From Theodoxus fluviatilis (taxonomy: Eukaryota; Mollusca; Gastropoda; Cycloneritida; Neritidae), in contig JAWQFJ010015255.1 of the NCBI GenBank assembly GCA_034096865.1, positions 7,501-22,223 of the forward strand: a stretch of DNA of 14,723 bases, in the 5' to 3' direction. This document shows, piece after piece, positions 7,685 through 14,723 of this stretch (its first letter is position 1; the number at the start of each line of letters is the position of its first letter). The notes below the pieces were generated by a model that was not told the origin of the DNA, ran no database searches, and saw nothing but the letters and a program-made list of their open reading frames with translations. The position numbers were made by a program, and so were the translations under genes.

Positions 7685-7709
7685 TTTCTTTATTGCGGTC
7701 GACGACCCG
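7681..7709 (-). mobile_element. Second LINE-like 3' terminus with AATAAA
   Basis: On the minus strand this reads GGGTCGTCG-ACCG-CAATAAA-GAAATCAT and then (TC)n. It parallels the 3' end of the LINE at 1006-1040 (GGGTCGTCG-GTCT-CAATAAA, AATC units, then TC). AATAAA is at 7689-7694. The body upstream on the minus strand (7710 to perhaps 7990) has no recognisable coding sequence, so this is probably a severely 5'-truncated copy of a related element. Its left limit is not determined. Confidence 0.45.
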
Positions 7710-8088
7710 TCAAGAAGATAAGACTCACATTTCTGTAAAAACGTAAAAGCATAATTAAAGAGAAAACTGCATACTCGCACAGCAATTGTAAACATAAATG
7801 GCTGGTGGTGAACATCAGCCATCCATGTGTATTTGACAGTTTGGAGAGTTAAACGATCAGTAAGAGGAAGAGCATGCCTCATTGTGCTCAAAACATTTCA
7901 GTCTGGTAGATGACACCGTAACACCTTATATAATACACGATACGAAGTTAATACACTATTGCATTGCATACTCATCGACAGTGTATTTGGTGCATCACGA
8001 AACACACGAGTTGTGTACTGTTTTGTCTGCATGACATGATGTACATTCATTGGTAACAGTACACATAATTATTATCGGAATTTATTGA

Positions 8089-8092
<4 letters not shown>

Positions 8093-8139
<47 letters not shown>

Positions 8140-8140
8140 A

Positions 8141-8190
<50 letters not shown>
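8093..8190. repeat. Interrupted (GA)n / (GACA)n microsatellite
   Basis: GA units with a central block of GACAGA-type units. The block ends 13 bp before the duplicated target site of the fold-back element. Confidence 0.95.
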
Positions 8191-8192
<2 letters not shown>

Positions 8193-8203
8193 CGTATGCA
8201 GCT

Positions 8204-8212
8204 GTCGGTAGG
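8204..8212 (+). repeat. Candidate target-site duplication, left copy
   Basis: GTCGGTAGG occurs here and again at 8915-8923, just outside the two inverted arms of the fold-back element. The flanking C(T/C) extends the match to 11 bp with one mismatch. Confidence 0.55.
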
Positions 8213-8914
8213 GGGTTGGCTTTCTATTGCGGAGGGCCGCTATTGCGGGATTTTTTGGGGTCAAAAGTTCTTAAGGCCATTTTGATTCTTTTGTCCTAAA
8301 ACGCCTAAAAAAACATAAAATTTTTGTGTGTTTTTTTTTTAACCTAGAAATGTTTTCGTTTTTCTTTTTCCAAAAATATTCCCAAAATTTCTTGATCGGG
8401 ATTTACCGATAGCGCTCAGCCTAGGCCGCACCCGCCATCCCGCCTGACTGACTTAGCCTGTCCGGGGAGTTTCACCTAAACCCGGACGCGTTACTTTTCG
8501 TCACGTTTGTGTCCAACATCAGCGTCGGGCCCTGGAGTTAGGGCGTAGGGACCACCCGTTGAGAGTCAAACGTGGGATGGAGTTAGAATATAAAGCTTCA
8601 CCCGTTATTGATAAAAGCTACGGCTACGGAACCTACCGGCAGATTCTGACCATTTTCACCCTCCTGAAACGCCTAAAAAACCATACAATTTTTGTTTTGG
8701 CGTTTTGGGACAAAAGAATCAATATGGGCTACAAAAATGTTTGTAAAATGTTTTTAAAAAAAACACACGAAAAAATGTCTAAGTTTTTAAAAAGTAACAA
8801 ACATTTTATGTTTTTTTTTAGGAGTTTTAGGACAAAAGAATCAAAATGGCCTTAGGAACTTTTGACAAAAACAAATCCCGCAATAGCGGCCCCCTGCAAT
8901 AGCGGCCCCTAACC
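8211..8914. mobile_element. Non-autonomous fold-back DNA transposon with ~150-bp inverted arms
   Basis: The left arm (about 8213-8362) is the imperfect reverse complement of the right arm (about 8766-8914). The best block, read inward from the left, is CCGCTATTGCGGGA, TCAAAAGTTC, TAAGGCCATTTTGATTC and TTTTGTCCTAAAA, each present as its complement on the right. Each end starts with two tandem copies of a GGCCGCTATTGC motif, a plausible transposase-binding site. The interior (8395-8640) encodes no transposase, so mobilisation in trans is inferred. A 9-bp direct repeat flanks it. Long arms with 9-bp duplications would fit Mutator-like elements, but hAT, P or an unnamed group are possible because the exact ends are uncertain. 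Confidence 0.75.
8650..8731. repeat. Nested inner inverted copies of the arm module
   Basis: Inside the element, CCATTTTCACC...ACGCCTAAAAAACCATA (8650-8694) resembles the left arm, and GGCGTTTTGGGACAAAAGAA with TCAATATGG (8699-8728) resembles the right arm. The module is thus present four times, at about 8276, 8650, 8699 and 8821, with the first two in one orientation and the last two in the other. Confidence 0.65.
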
Positions 8915-8923
8915 GTCGGTAGG
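8915..8923 (+). repeat. Candidate target-site duplication, right copy
   Basis: GTCGGTAGG matches 8204-8212 exactly and lies immediately outside the right arm of the fold-back element. Confidence 0.55.
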
Positions 8924-8929
8924 CATGTC

Positions 8930-9515
8930 AAAACATGAATTGAAGTCGACGCCCGTCCTTGATGAACTACTGTAGAGCAGTTTACGTCATCACAAGGCTA
9001 CATTCCAAAGACACGGGGCATCCGATTAACGGTAAATTTGTTTAATGCTGGACATCACATTAGAGTGTTTTCTTTCGCATGAGGAAGAGTGCGCTGAGAG
9101 GCAAGAGCAGTCTGATCGAGCTGGGGCATTTACACAGGGAAGACTATTTCCATTTCACTAGAAAATTTAACATAGATATCAAAATAAGATTACACATAAA
9201 GTTGCAAAAAAGCTGCTCTATTAAAAAATCGAATCCACATTTATTCAAAAACTAACTGTAATATTATTGATATGTATGTCTGTCCCTCTCTCTGAGAGCA
9301 ATTTGCAGCCCGAGCGGTCTGAAGGCAATTTATCATCTAAAACTCCTGCATTCTGAGAAATCAAGACCTCACCACATCATTGCATATGGTGTTCTTTTTA
9401 TTCGTCGTTCTGTCTCACAAGAGACACACGTTTGGCGTTTGCGTCTTCTCGTGTACACTTCCTCAAAAGTATTTTTCTCATTTTCCCTCCCTTCCTCGTT
9501 TTCATTCTTTCTCTT
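8930..9515. other. No recognisable gene
   Basis: Low-complexity-poor, AT-leaning DNA without a supported coding region, structured RNA or transposon end. Confidence 0.45.
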
Positions 9516-9521
9516 TAATTT

Positions 9522-9531
9522 GCGCGCGCGC

Positions 9532-9578
<47 letters not shown>

Positions 9579-9610
9579 TGTGTGTTTGTGTGTGTGTGCC
9601 TTCAACCCCA

Positions 9611-9684
<74 letters not shown>

Positions 9685-9699
9685 CCCCCCCCCCCCCCC
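9522..9699. repeat. Compound microsatellite (GC)n-(GT)n-(CT)n-C18
   Basis: GC/GT (9522-9598, with two GTTT interruptions), a 14-bp spacer, about 34 CT units (9614-9681) and an uninterrupted run of 18 C (9682-9699). The (CT)n-C18 part is a pure mirror-type pyrimidine tract able to form triplex (H-) DNA, with a G-run on the minus strand. Confidence 0.95.
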
Positions 9700-10046
9700 T
9701 ATCTGAGTGTTAACAACTGTATAGAGACGCACGTGATGCAAAATGTCCATACTGCGAGGAAACATATTACGAGAACCAGGTTTTGCTATCATGTCCTGCA
9801 TATCTGCAATTAAGATTAAAAAAACTTAGAACGTTTTTTATATATTGCAGGAATTTTTTTTTGTTTGCAGATGAAAAAAAGACAAGGTCGGTAGCCATTG
9901 TCACAATAGTTTTCGTGCCTTTAAAGGTATAAGGGGACCACAACTTTTAAGAAATATTATACCATTCTTCTCTGAACTGACCCAGGTTTTTTTTTATAGA
10001 AACCTCGATATATGAATGACACTAGACCTCTCTCCCTCCTCTCTAC

Positions 10047-10115
<69 letters not shown>
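10047..10115. repeat. (CT)n microsatellite
   Basis: About 33 CT units just upstream of the plus-strand retroposon frame at 10204. It may form part of that element's 5' end or be older flanking DNA. Poly-ER frames on the minus strand are artefacts. Confidence 0.95.
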
Positions 10116-10117
<2 letters not shown>

Positions 10118-10203
10118 GGGGGCTCTCTCGAGTGGCGCGCGTGTCGTGTCGAGAAGTCACATTTTCTTCGGCTCTGATCCATCCCTGACCAAAAAGCAAC
10201 GCC

Positions 10204-10647
10204 ATGCCAGTCGCCGGTTTTCCAGGAGCTGTTGAAGCGTCGTTGTCGTCCCTGTTAGCTACCGAGGAAATGTCGTCGTGGAAAATTTCCGGCAAACCTG
10301 GCAGGACTGTAGTTATCCTGAGATTCAAGCAACGGGATGGTCAGCCATTGCTCGTCAGCCACAGCAGCAACAGAGGAGCGTGTAAGCGAAAACCACCGTT
10401 CCAGCAGCGACGAGACCGCAGACTGGCAGATAAATTTAGAACTTTTGGTGAGCCCCATACTTCTCACGATGTTCCTTCTGAAAATGATAAATTTTCTAAA
10501 GTCACGAAAAATGCTTTTTATCCTGCTTCTACTGCACGAAATGCATGGGCTGTAATACCAACAGAACACACAACCCCATCATCTGAGACCTTTGACCTCC
10601 CTGACGAACGCACTTGCTTGGCTACGGAGAATACAGAACTTTCCTAG
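10204..10647 (+). CDS. ORF1-like hypothetical protein of a retroposon (147 aa)
   Basis: The frame starts at an ATG in a fair context (ACGCCATGC) and ends in TAG at 10645-10647. Visible features are a hydrophobic/Ser-rich N-terminus, SSWKISGKPGRTVVILRFKQ at about 24-43, and a basic KRKPPFQQRRDRRLADKFR stretch at about 62-80 that is likely to bind nucleic acid. From memory, a short W.I.G...TVV.LRF strand followed by K.PSQRRRD-type basic helices recurs in repeat-derived ORFs of marine invertebrates; this was not checked. The C-terminal part is Thr/Ser/Glu-rich. I infer an RNA-binding ORF1 protein or its remnant. Alternatives are a pseudogene fragment, or a host exon that looks like one. Confidence 0.45.
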   Translation: MPVAGFPGAVEASLSSLLATEEMSSWKISGKPGRTVVILRFKQRDGQPLLVSHSSNRGACKRKPPFQQRRDRRLADKFRTFGEPHTSHDVPSENDKFSKVTKNAFYPASTARNAWAVIPTEHTTPSSETFDLPDERTCLATENTELS

Positions 10648-10651
10648 CTAG

Positions 10652-10951
10652 TTATCAGGACCCGATCGCGATGACAACGATGATATTCGCGATGACATCG
10701 ATGTTATGCACTCCTCGCCGACTTTGACCTCCATAGGAGTAACAACTGAAGACATCAGGGCAGCGCTCGACAACGTTGCATGGCAATTCAAAGAAAGTGT
10801 GTCAGAGTGCAAGCAAGATGTGAGGAAGATAAGAAGTGACACTGCTACTGCTTGTGCTCCACGTCATGAGGCAGACAAACTCGGAAAGTCTGAGGCATCC
10901 CCCATATCTTTCTTCCTCTGCAGTACCACAACAAGCTTCAGACCCCACTGA
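10652..10951 (+). pseudogene. Frameshifted continuation of the retroposon ORF, part 2
   Basis: After the TAG at 10645-10647 the next frame stays open from just past a TAG at 10649-10651. It begins with an acidic PDRDDNDDIRDDIDV segment, then TTEDIRAALDNVAWQFKESV with a likely amphipathic helix and SECKQDVRKIRSD. It stops at 10949-10951. The two nearby stops and the change of frame suggest decay of a single longer ORF. No named domain was recognised. Confidence 0.35.
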
Positions 10952-11114
10952 CGACGCCCTCAGTAGCAAGTCCCAAACAGCGACAGCAGGCCACGATCGC
11001 CCACGATCACCATCGCGATACCATGACAGGGCGGATGATGACGTTGGCAGACCGAGTAGACGGAGCGAGCGTGTCGGTTTGAGACAGCAGTCTCCACGGA
11101 CATCACGGGAATAA
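10836..11114 (+). pseudogene. Frameshifted continuation of the retroposon ORF, part 3
   Basis: This frame overlaps part 2 and takes over after about 10900. It is Ser/Arg/Asp-rich (TAGHDRPRSPSRYHDRADDD, then GRPSRRSERVGLRQQSPR) and ends in TAA near 11112. A basic, disordered C-terminus would fit the end of a nucleic-acid-binding ORF1. The Met at 10836 is internal, so true initiation is unlikely. Confidence 0.35.
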
Positions 11115-11232
11115 TTTGCTGATAGACTCTTTTCATTCGTCCACGCGCGCTCTACATTCCACTATTGGTGACAAGTAGTGATGTTATGTACATACGTTCC
11201 GAGTCAATTAAACGCGTTAACAGTCATTTTGT

Positions 11233-11253
11233 TATGGGCCAGCATGGCCCATA
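11233..11253 (+). other. Retroposon 3' terminal stem-loop
   Basis: TATGGGCC and GGCCCATA form a perfect 8-bp stem around an AGCAT loop, one base before AATAAA. LINE reverse transcriptases of several clades recognise such 3' hairpins in their template RNA, so this is a good candidate for the recognition signal. Confidence 0.6.
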
Positions 11254-11254
11254 C

Positions 11255-11260
11255 AATAAA
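11255..11260 (+). promoter_or_regulatory. Polyadenylation signal AATAAA
   Basis: Between the terminal stem-loop and the (GTTCA)n tail. The position suits the 3' end of a retroposon transcript. Confidence 0.5.
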
Positions 11261-11262
11261 AT

Positions 11263-11292
11263 GTTCTGTTCAGTTCAGTTCAGTTCAGTTCT
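11263..11292 (+). repeat. (GTTCA)n tail of the retroposon
   Basis: Six pentamers in register: GTTCT, four GTTCA, GTTCT. The tract is directly followed by CCCTCT and a long (GT)n. It marks the 3' insertion boundary of the retroposon. Confidence 0.75.
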
Positions 11293-11297
11293 CCCTC

Positions 11298-11325
11298 TGT
11301 GTGTGTGTGTGTATGTGTGTGTGGT

Positions 11326-11385
<60 letters not shown>

Positions 11386-11397
11386 GTGTTTGTGTGG
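11298..11397. repeat. (GT)n microsatellite
   Basis: About 45 GT units with single-base interruptions, starting 6 bp after the retroposon tail. Confidence 0.95.
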
Positions 11398-11399
11398 TA

Positions 11400-12515
11400 T
11401 GATTCCATAAATGATGAAAAGTCATTCAAAATGCTGGAGAAGTTAACGTTGCTATCCACACATCTGCAACTTGGTTTTTATTTTGAATACTTTTTTAAAG
11501 TCCGTCGTTCCCTGATTGCTTGGTGCACGCACAATGATCATTGTAACCTTTCCAGGTGCCCGAGCTCCTAATAAGTCCTTTCTTCGATAGAAAAAAGAGA
11601 ACCAGGAATGAAGTCTCAAATGATATAGACGGTTGTCGTCAAACACTCTTTAGACGAATTTGAAAAAAAAAGAAATGAAAAAAAACTAGAAAGAAGTCGG
11701 GGGGAAAAAAGATAAATGAGCTGTGGAAGAAACGCCTCGGGTGTGGAAATTCTACCCAAGATCTTAACAAGGGAGAGAAGGCATCCGAAAAGACTGGAGG
11801 GAAGCAGGGAGGATATTAAACTGCCCAGACGTATGGGGAGGGACCCTTCAGAAAAGCGCAGTATGAGGTGATGGATTCATGAAGGAAAAAAATCCCATCA
11901 CCCTTCCCTCATCTCAGGCACCGACGTGCTCCAGATAGGGAGTACGAAGGCTCATTTTTCTAATCGAGTGCCAGAACAACAGGGTGGAAATGGACCACCC
12001 TGATTTTTTGATACATTTCCCCCTTCACAGGACGTCGAATTTGTTTTCTATTTGTTTTTCGCAAATTGTACTTGGTGGAATCTTTGTTTCTAATGTTGGA
12101 CCCGAATTCGCAAGAATATTTCTCATTCTTACATTTAATTTGCTTCTTCGTTAGTACCGAAATTTACGACCTGTGAAAACTCTTGTCCGTCTCATGTGTT
12201 ATGACATTAATTTTCGAGATTATTTTTTCTCATTCGACCATGCTATGAAATTGCTCGTTGTTGTTGCAACAGGCTTGCTGAAATCTTAGTTCGTTTTGGT
12301 ATTGATGCTAATCTGTGAGGATGGTTTTTCATCATGTCTTGCCAATGCCCCCCATTGCTTTTTTCGTAGCATAAATAGCTATGAAAATAGGTCCTTTGCG
12401 TTTTTCTATCCATTCTTATCTATCCCCCCCCCTCCCCTCCCTCTTTACATAGATATTCTTCAAACAAAAACTCATAAAAATCTGTTTCGTGCTGAACTTA
12501 TTCCGAGATAAATAT
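11400..12515. other. No recognisable gene
   Basis: A-rich and T-rich DNA with only short unlikely frames. A perfect 8-bp hairpin (CAGGGTGG / CCACCCTG, 7-nt loop) lies at 11980-12002, followed by a T run. In a eukaryotic context I give it no function. Confidence 0.45.
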
Positions 12516-12730
12516 CACATTTTACACGAATGCTTTTTACAGCAAATACCTGTGAAATTGTGTTGGTCCAATTCTAAGATAGTTCACACCTACACATATG
12601 CTTTTGACACCAAATACTTGTAAAGTGGTCTTTTTGGGTTGATAGTATTCAGATACATCTCACACTTCGAATAAATATGTTTTGTCCTGTGAAATCGTGT
12701 TCTGTGTTGACGCAATTTTGAGTTAATTTC
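12516..12730. repeat. Three diverged tandem copies of a ~70-bp repeat
   Basis: Copies start at about 12516, 12585 and 12661. Copies 1 and 2 share TACAC..ATGCTTTT.ACA, then CAAATAC.TGT.AA. Copies 1 and 3 share CTGTGAAAT.GTGTT. Spacing is 69 and 76 bp. No known family was recognised. Confidence 0.6.
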
Positions 12731-12732
12731 CA

Positions 12733-12771
<39 letters not shown>

Positions 12772-12780
12772 CACACACTC

Positions 12781-12853
<73 letters not shown>
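12733..12853. repeat. Compound microsatellite (CAGA)n-(CA)n
   Basis: Two CAGA blocks separated by a CACACACTCA interruption, followed by about 20 CA units. It follows directly on the third ~70-bp tandem copy. Confidence 0.95.
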
Positions 12854-12856
<3 letters not shown>

Positions 12857-12970
12857 ATCTCAGTTGGAAGGTGATCTAATGAGACGTGACGAACAGTGAC
12901 CTGAAAAACAAACAGATTTCGGCCGATGATCTGTTACTCATTCCATTAGTTCTATGCTGTGCCCTCCTGA

Positions 12971-12990
12971 AAGAGAGAGAGAGAGAGAGA
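12971..12990. repeat. Short (GA)n microsatellite
   Basis: Ten uninterrupted AG units. Confidence 0.9.
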
Positions 12991-13573
12991 TCTCATCAGG
13001 AACGGCGAATGGTGATGGAAATGTCGATTCAGCCTGAGTGCCGAATGATGTCAGCACGTTGGTTTTGAAGTCCCAGGAGGCTGAGGGCGGGCGTCGCTGA
13101 CCTTTTCACATCTGGCTCGAACCGAGAGGTTCAGACAAACACAAATACACTACATGCTTCGTCCAACTGTTTATGCTTTACGTTCACTGTCGTCGATATG
13201 TCCGTCATACAAGTTACAAGACAAGTGGTAACATTTTTCCTTGGTTGTATGCGTGGGAAAGAGTTTTGTTTGAATAAACCCCTGAGACAAATGCGTTTCT
13301 TATCAGCAACATTCCGTTGCAAAACGCAATATCTTACACCGTGTGTCCCATATAAGCTTCAGTTGAATATTTTAGATATCTAAATTGACCGAATGTTTGT
13401 TTCTCGAGAAATCTTTTTAAACTAGTAAAACTTACAACAGCTACAGCTATTAACAAAAGATGATGACAAAATAAATATGTAACGTTAGAATCAATATACA
13501 CGTAAGATTTATCAGTATAACGACATATGATACAAAAGACGATATATTGAATACAATACTATACTATTTATAC
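12991..13573. other. No recognisable gene
   Basis: AT-leaning unique DNA. Frames of about 60 codons on both strands show no domain, and no structured RNA or transposon end was noticed. Confidence 0.45.
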
Positions 13574-13627
13574 ATCTCTCTCTCTCTCTTTCTCTCACCC
13601 TATCTCTGTCTCTCTGTCCCCCCCCCC

Positions 13628-13674
<47 letters not shown>

Positions 13675-13713
13675 CTCCCTCTCCCTCTCCCCTCCTCTCC
13701 CCCCTCTATCTCT

Positions 13714-13764
<51 letters not shown>

Positions 13765-13862
13765 CCCACTATCTCTCTGTCTCTCTGTCCCTCCCACTCT
13801 CTCTCTCTCTCTGTCTCTCTGCCCCCCCCCCCCTCTCTGTCTCTCTGCCCCCTCCCCTCCTC
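13574..13862. repeat. Pyrimidine tract (CT)n/(C)n with proto-units of the minisatellite
   Basis: CT runs alternate with C-rich blocks. From about 13771 the string CTCTCTGTCTCTCTG followed by C-rich DNA already recurs at a shorter spacing but lacks the GAATGCGCAGATCAT box. It grades into the minisatellite on its right. Confidence 0.9.
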
Positions 13863-14723
13863 CCACTGAATGCGCAGATCATCCCTCTCTCTGTCTCTCT
13901 GCCCCCCCCCCTCCCCCTGAATGCGCAGATCATCCTCTCTCTGTCTCTCTGCCCCCCCCCCCCTCCCACTGAATGCGCAGATCATCCCTCTCTCTGTCTC
14001 TCTGCCCCCCCCCCCTCCCACTGAATGCGCAGATCATCCCTCTCTCTGTCTCTCTGCCCCCTCCCCTCCTCCCACTGAATGCGCAGATCATCCCTCTCTC
14101 TGTCTCTCTGCCCCCTCCCCCCTCCCACTGAATGCGCAGATCATCCCTCTCTCTGTCTCTCTGCCCCCTCCCCCCTCCCACTGAATGCGCAGATCATCCC
14201 TCTCTCTGTCTCTCTGCCCCCTCCCCTCCTCCCACTGAATGCGCAGATCATCCCTCTCTCTGTCTCTCTGCCCCCTCCCCCCCTCCCACTGAATGCGCAG
14301 ATCATCCTCTCTCGTCTCTCTGTCCTCTCTCCGCCCCCTCCCCTCCTCCCACTGAATGCGCAGATCATCCCTCTCTCTGTCTCTCTGCCCCCTCCCCCCC
14401 TCCCACTGAATGCGCAGATCATCCCTCCTCTCTGTCTCTCTGCCCCCTCCCCTCCTCCCACTGAATGCGCAGATCATCCCTCTCTCTGTCTCTCTGCCCC
14501 CCTCCCCCCTCCCACTGAATGCGCAGATCATCCCTCTCTCTGTCTCTCTGCCCCCTCCCCTCCTCCCACTGAATGCGCAGATCATCCCTCTCTCTGTCTC
14601 TCTGCCCCCTCCCCCCCTCCCACTGAATGCGCAGATCATCCCTCTCTCTGTCTCTCTGCCCCCTCCCCTCCTCCCACTGAATGCGCAGATCATCCCTCTC
14701 TCTGTCTCTCTGCCCCCTCCCCC
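13863..14723. repeat. Minisatellite, ~54-bp unit, 16 visible copies, continuing past the window
   Basis: The box TGAATGCGCAGATCAT starts at 13867, 13918, 13970, 14022, 14076, 14129, 14182, 14236, 14290, 14353, 14407, 14462, 14516, 14570, 14624 and 14678. Spacing is 51-55 bp except one unit of 63 bp (14290-14353), which contains a local duplication. Each unit is box, then CTCTCTCTGTCTCTCTG, then a C-rich block. Two C-block types alternate in the right half. Fifty-four is a multiple of three, so long frames with an 18-residue period arise on both strands without meaning. Confidence 0.95.

Larger units (their letters stand above)
10204..11292 (+). mobile_element. Non-autonomous non-LTR retroposon with (GTTCA)n tail
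   Basis: A plus-strand ORF1-like frame (10204-10647) is followed by frameshifted continuations to a stop near 11112, a non-coding 3' segment, an 8-bp stem-loop, AATAAA and a tandem pentanucleotide tail. Termination in a stem-loop plus short tandem repeats, rather than poly(A), is typical of several LINE groups and their dependents. No endonuclease or RT is present, so it would depend on a partner element. The 5' end is not defined and could include DNA back to the CT tract at 10115. Confidence 0.6.

Noticed and set aside
8044..8100. TTTATT next to (GA)n at 8080-8100 as a third copy of the LINE 3' end
   Set aside because: The orientation is wrong: the AATAAA side and the repeat are on the opposite sides compared with 1006 and 7681, and the GGGTCGTCG box is missing.
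8559..8855. 98-codon frame inside the fold-back element as a transposase
   Set aside because: It covers mostly the inverted modules and A/T runs and shows no transposase motif.
10255..10569. 104-codon minus-strand frame
   Set aside because: Antisense to the ORF1-like frame, which has the better start, recognisable basic segment and correct orientation relative to the 3' tail.
11980..12002. GC-rich hairpin followed by T run, resembling a bacterial terminator
   Set aside because: No transcription unit leads to it, and all surrounding evidence is eukaryotic. It also does not match the histone mRNA stem-loop.
14088..14693. 201-codon minus-strand frame with an 18-residue repeat (MICAFSGR..GGRETERG)
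   Set aside because: It arises because 54 is a multiple of three; several other frames over the array are open too, and there is no non-repetitive coding part.
13863..14723. CRISPR-like regular array
   Set aside because: There are no unique spacers: the whole 54-bp unit repeats, and the setting is eukaryotic. It is a minisatellite.

Overview
This window looks like intergenic or intronic DNA from an animal genome. A mollusc, probably a gastropod, is my best guess, based on the dense long GA/CT, GT/CA and CAGA microsatellites, APE-type LINE remains and AT-moderate unique DNA; the taxon is inference only. I see no bacterial or phage gene organisation, no tRNA or rRNA, and no host protein-coding gene that I can support with confidence. 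Most long open frames are translations of microsatellites (poly-ER, poly-LS, poly-CV) or antisense shadows of retrotransposon remains. Layout. 1-1005 is triplet and compound microsatellite DNA, including an inverted pair of (CTGC)n(CT)n and (GA)n(GGCA)n blocks. 1006-4458, minus strand, is a decayed APE-type non-LTR retrotransposon. Read on the minus strand it holds a short N-terminal frame, a 2A-like motif whose last Pro is now Ser, an endonuclease broken into three frames, an EN-RT linker, a reverse transcriptase broken into two frames with its catalytic box reading FADN, a 3' UTR with AATAAA, and an (AATC)n/(CT)n tail. 4520-4574 is G-rich/(GGT)n. 4627-4936 and 5171-5489 are a diverged direct duplication of unknown identity. 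5612-5858 is a GT...G-rich...CA inverted compound repeat. 5930-7200 shows nothing I recognise. 7240-7424 is CpG- and GC-box-rich and ends in a strong splice-donor sequence, so it could be a non-coding first exon. 7587-7709 is (GA)n abutting a second minus-strand retroposon 3' end that resembles that of the LINE. 8093-8190 is (GA)n. 8211-8914 is a fold-back DNA transposon with arms of about 150 bp, duplicated end motifs, nested inner inverted copies and a probable 9-bp target-site duplication. 9522-9699 is GC/GT/CT/C18. 10047-10115 is (CT)n. 10204-11292 is a plus-strand non-autonomous retroposon: a 147-codon ORF1-like frame, frameshifted continuations, a terminal stem-loop, AATAAA and a (GTTCA)n tail. 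12516-12730 holds three diverged copies of a roughly 70-bp repeat, followed by (CAGA)n/(CA)n. 13574-14723 is pyrimidine DNA that becomes a minisatellite of about 54 bp, with 16 visible copies and an A/B alternating higher-order pattern running off the right edge. Overall the window is a record of repeated retroposition and microsatellite expansion. The two most unusual structures are the nested fold-back element (8211-8914) and the alternating G4-prone minisatellite (13863-14723). The LINE with the remnant 2A motif is the best-supported gene-like feature.
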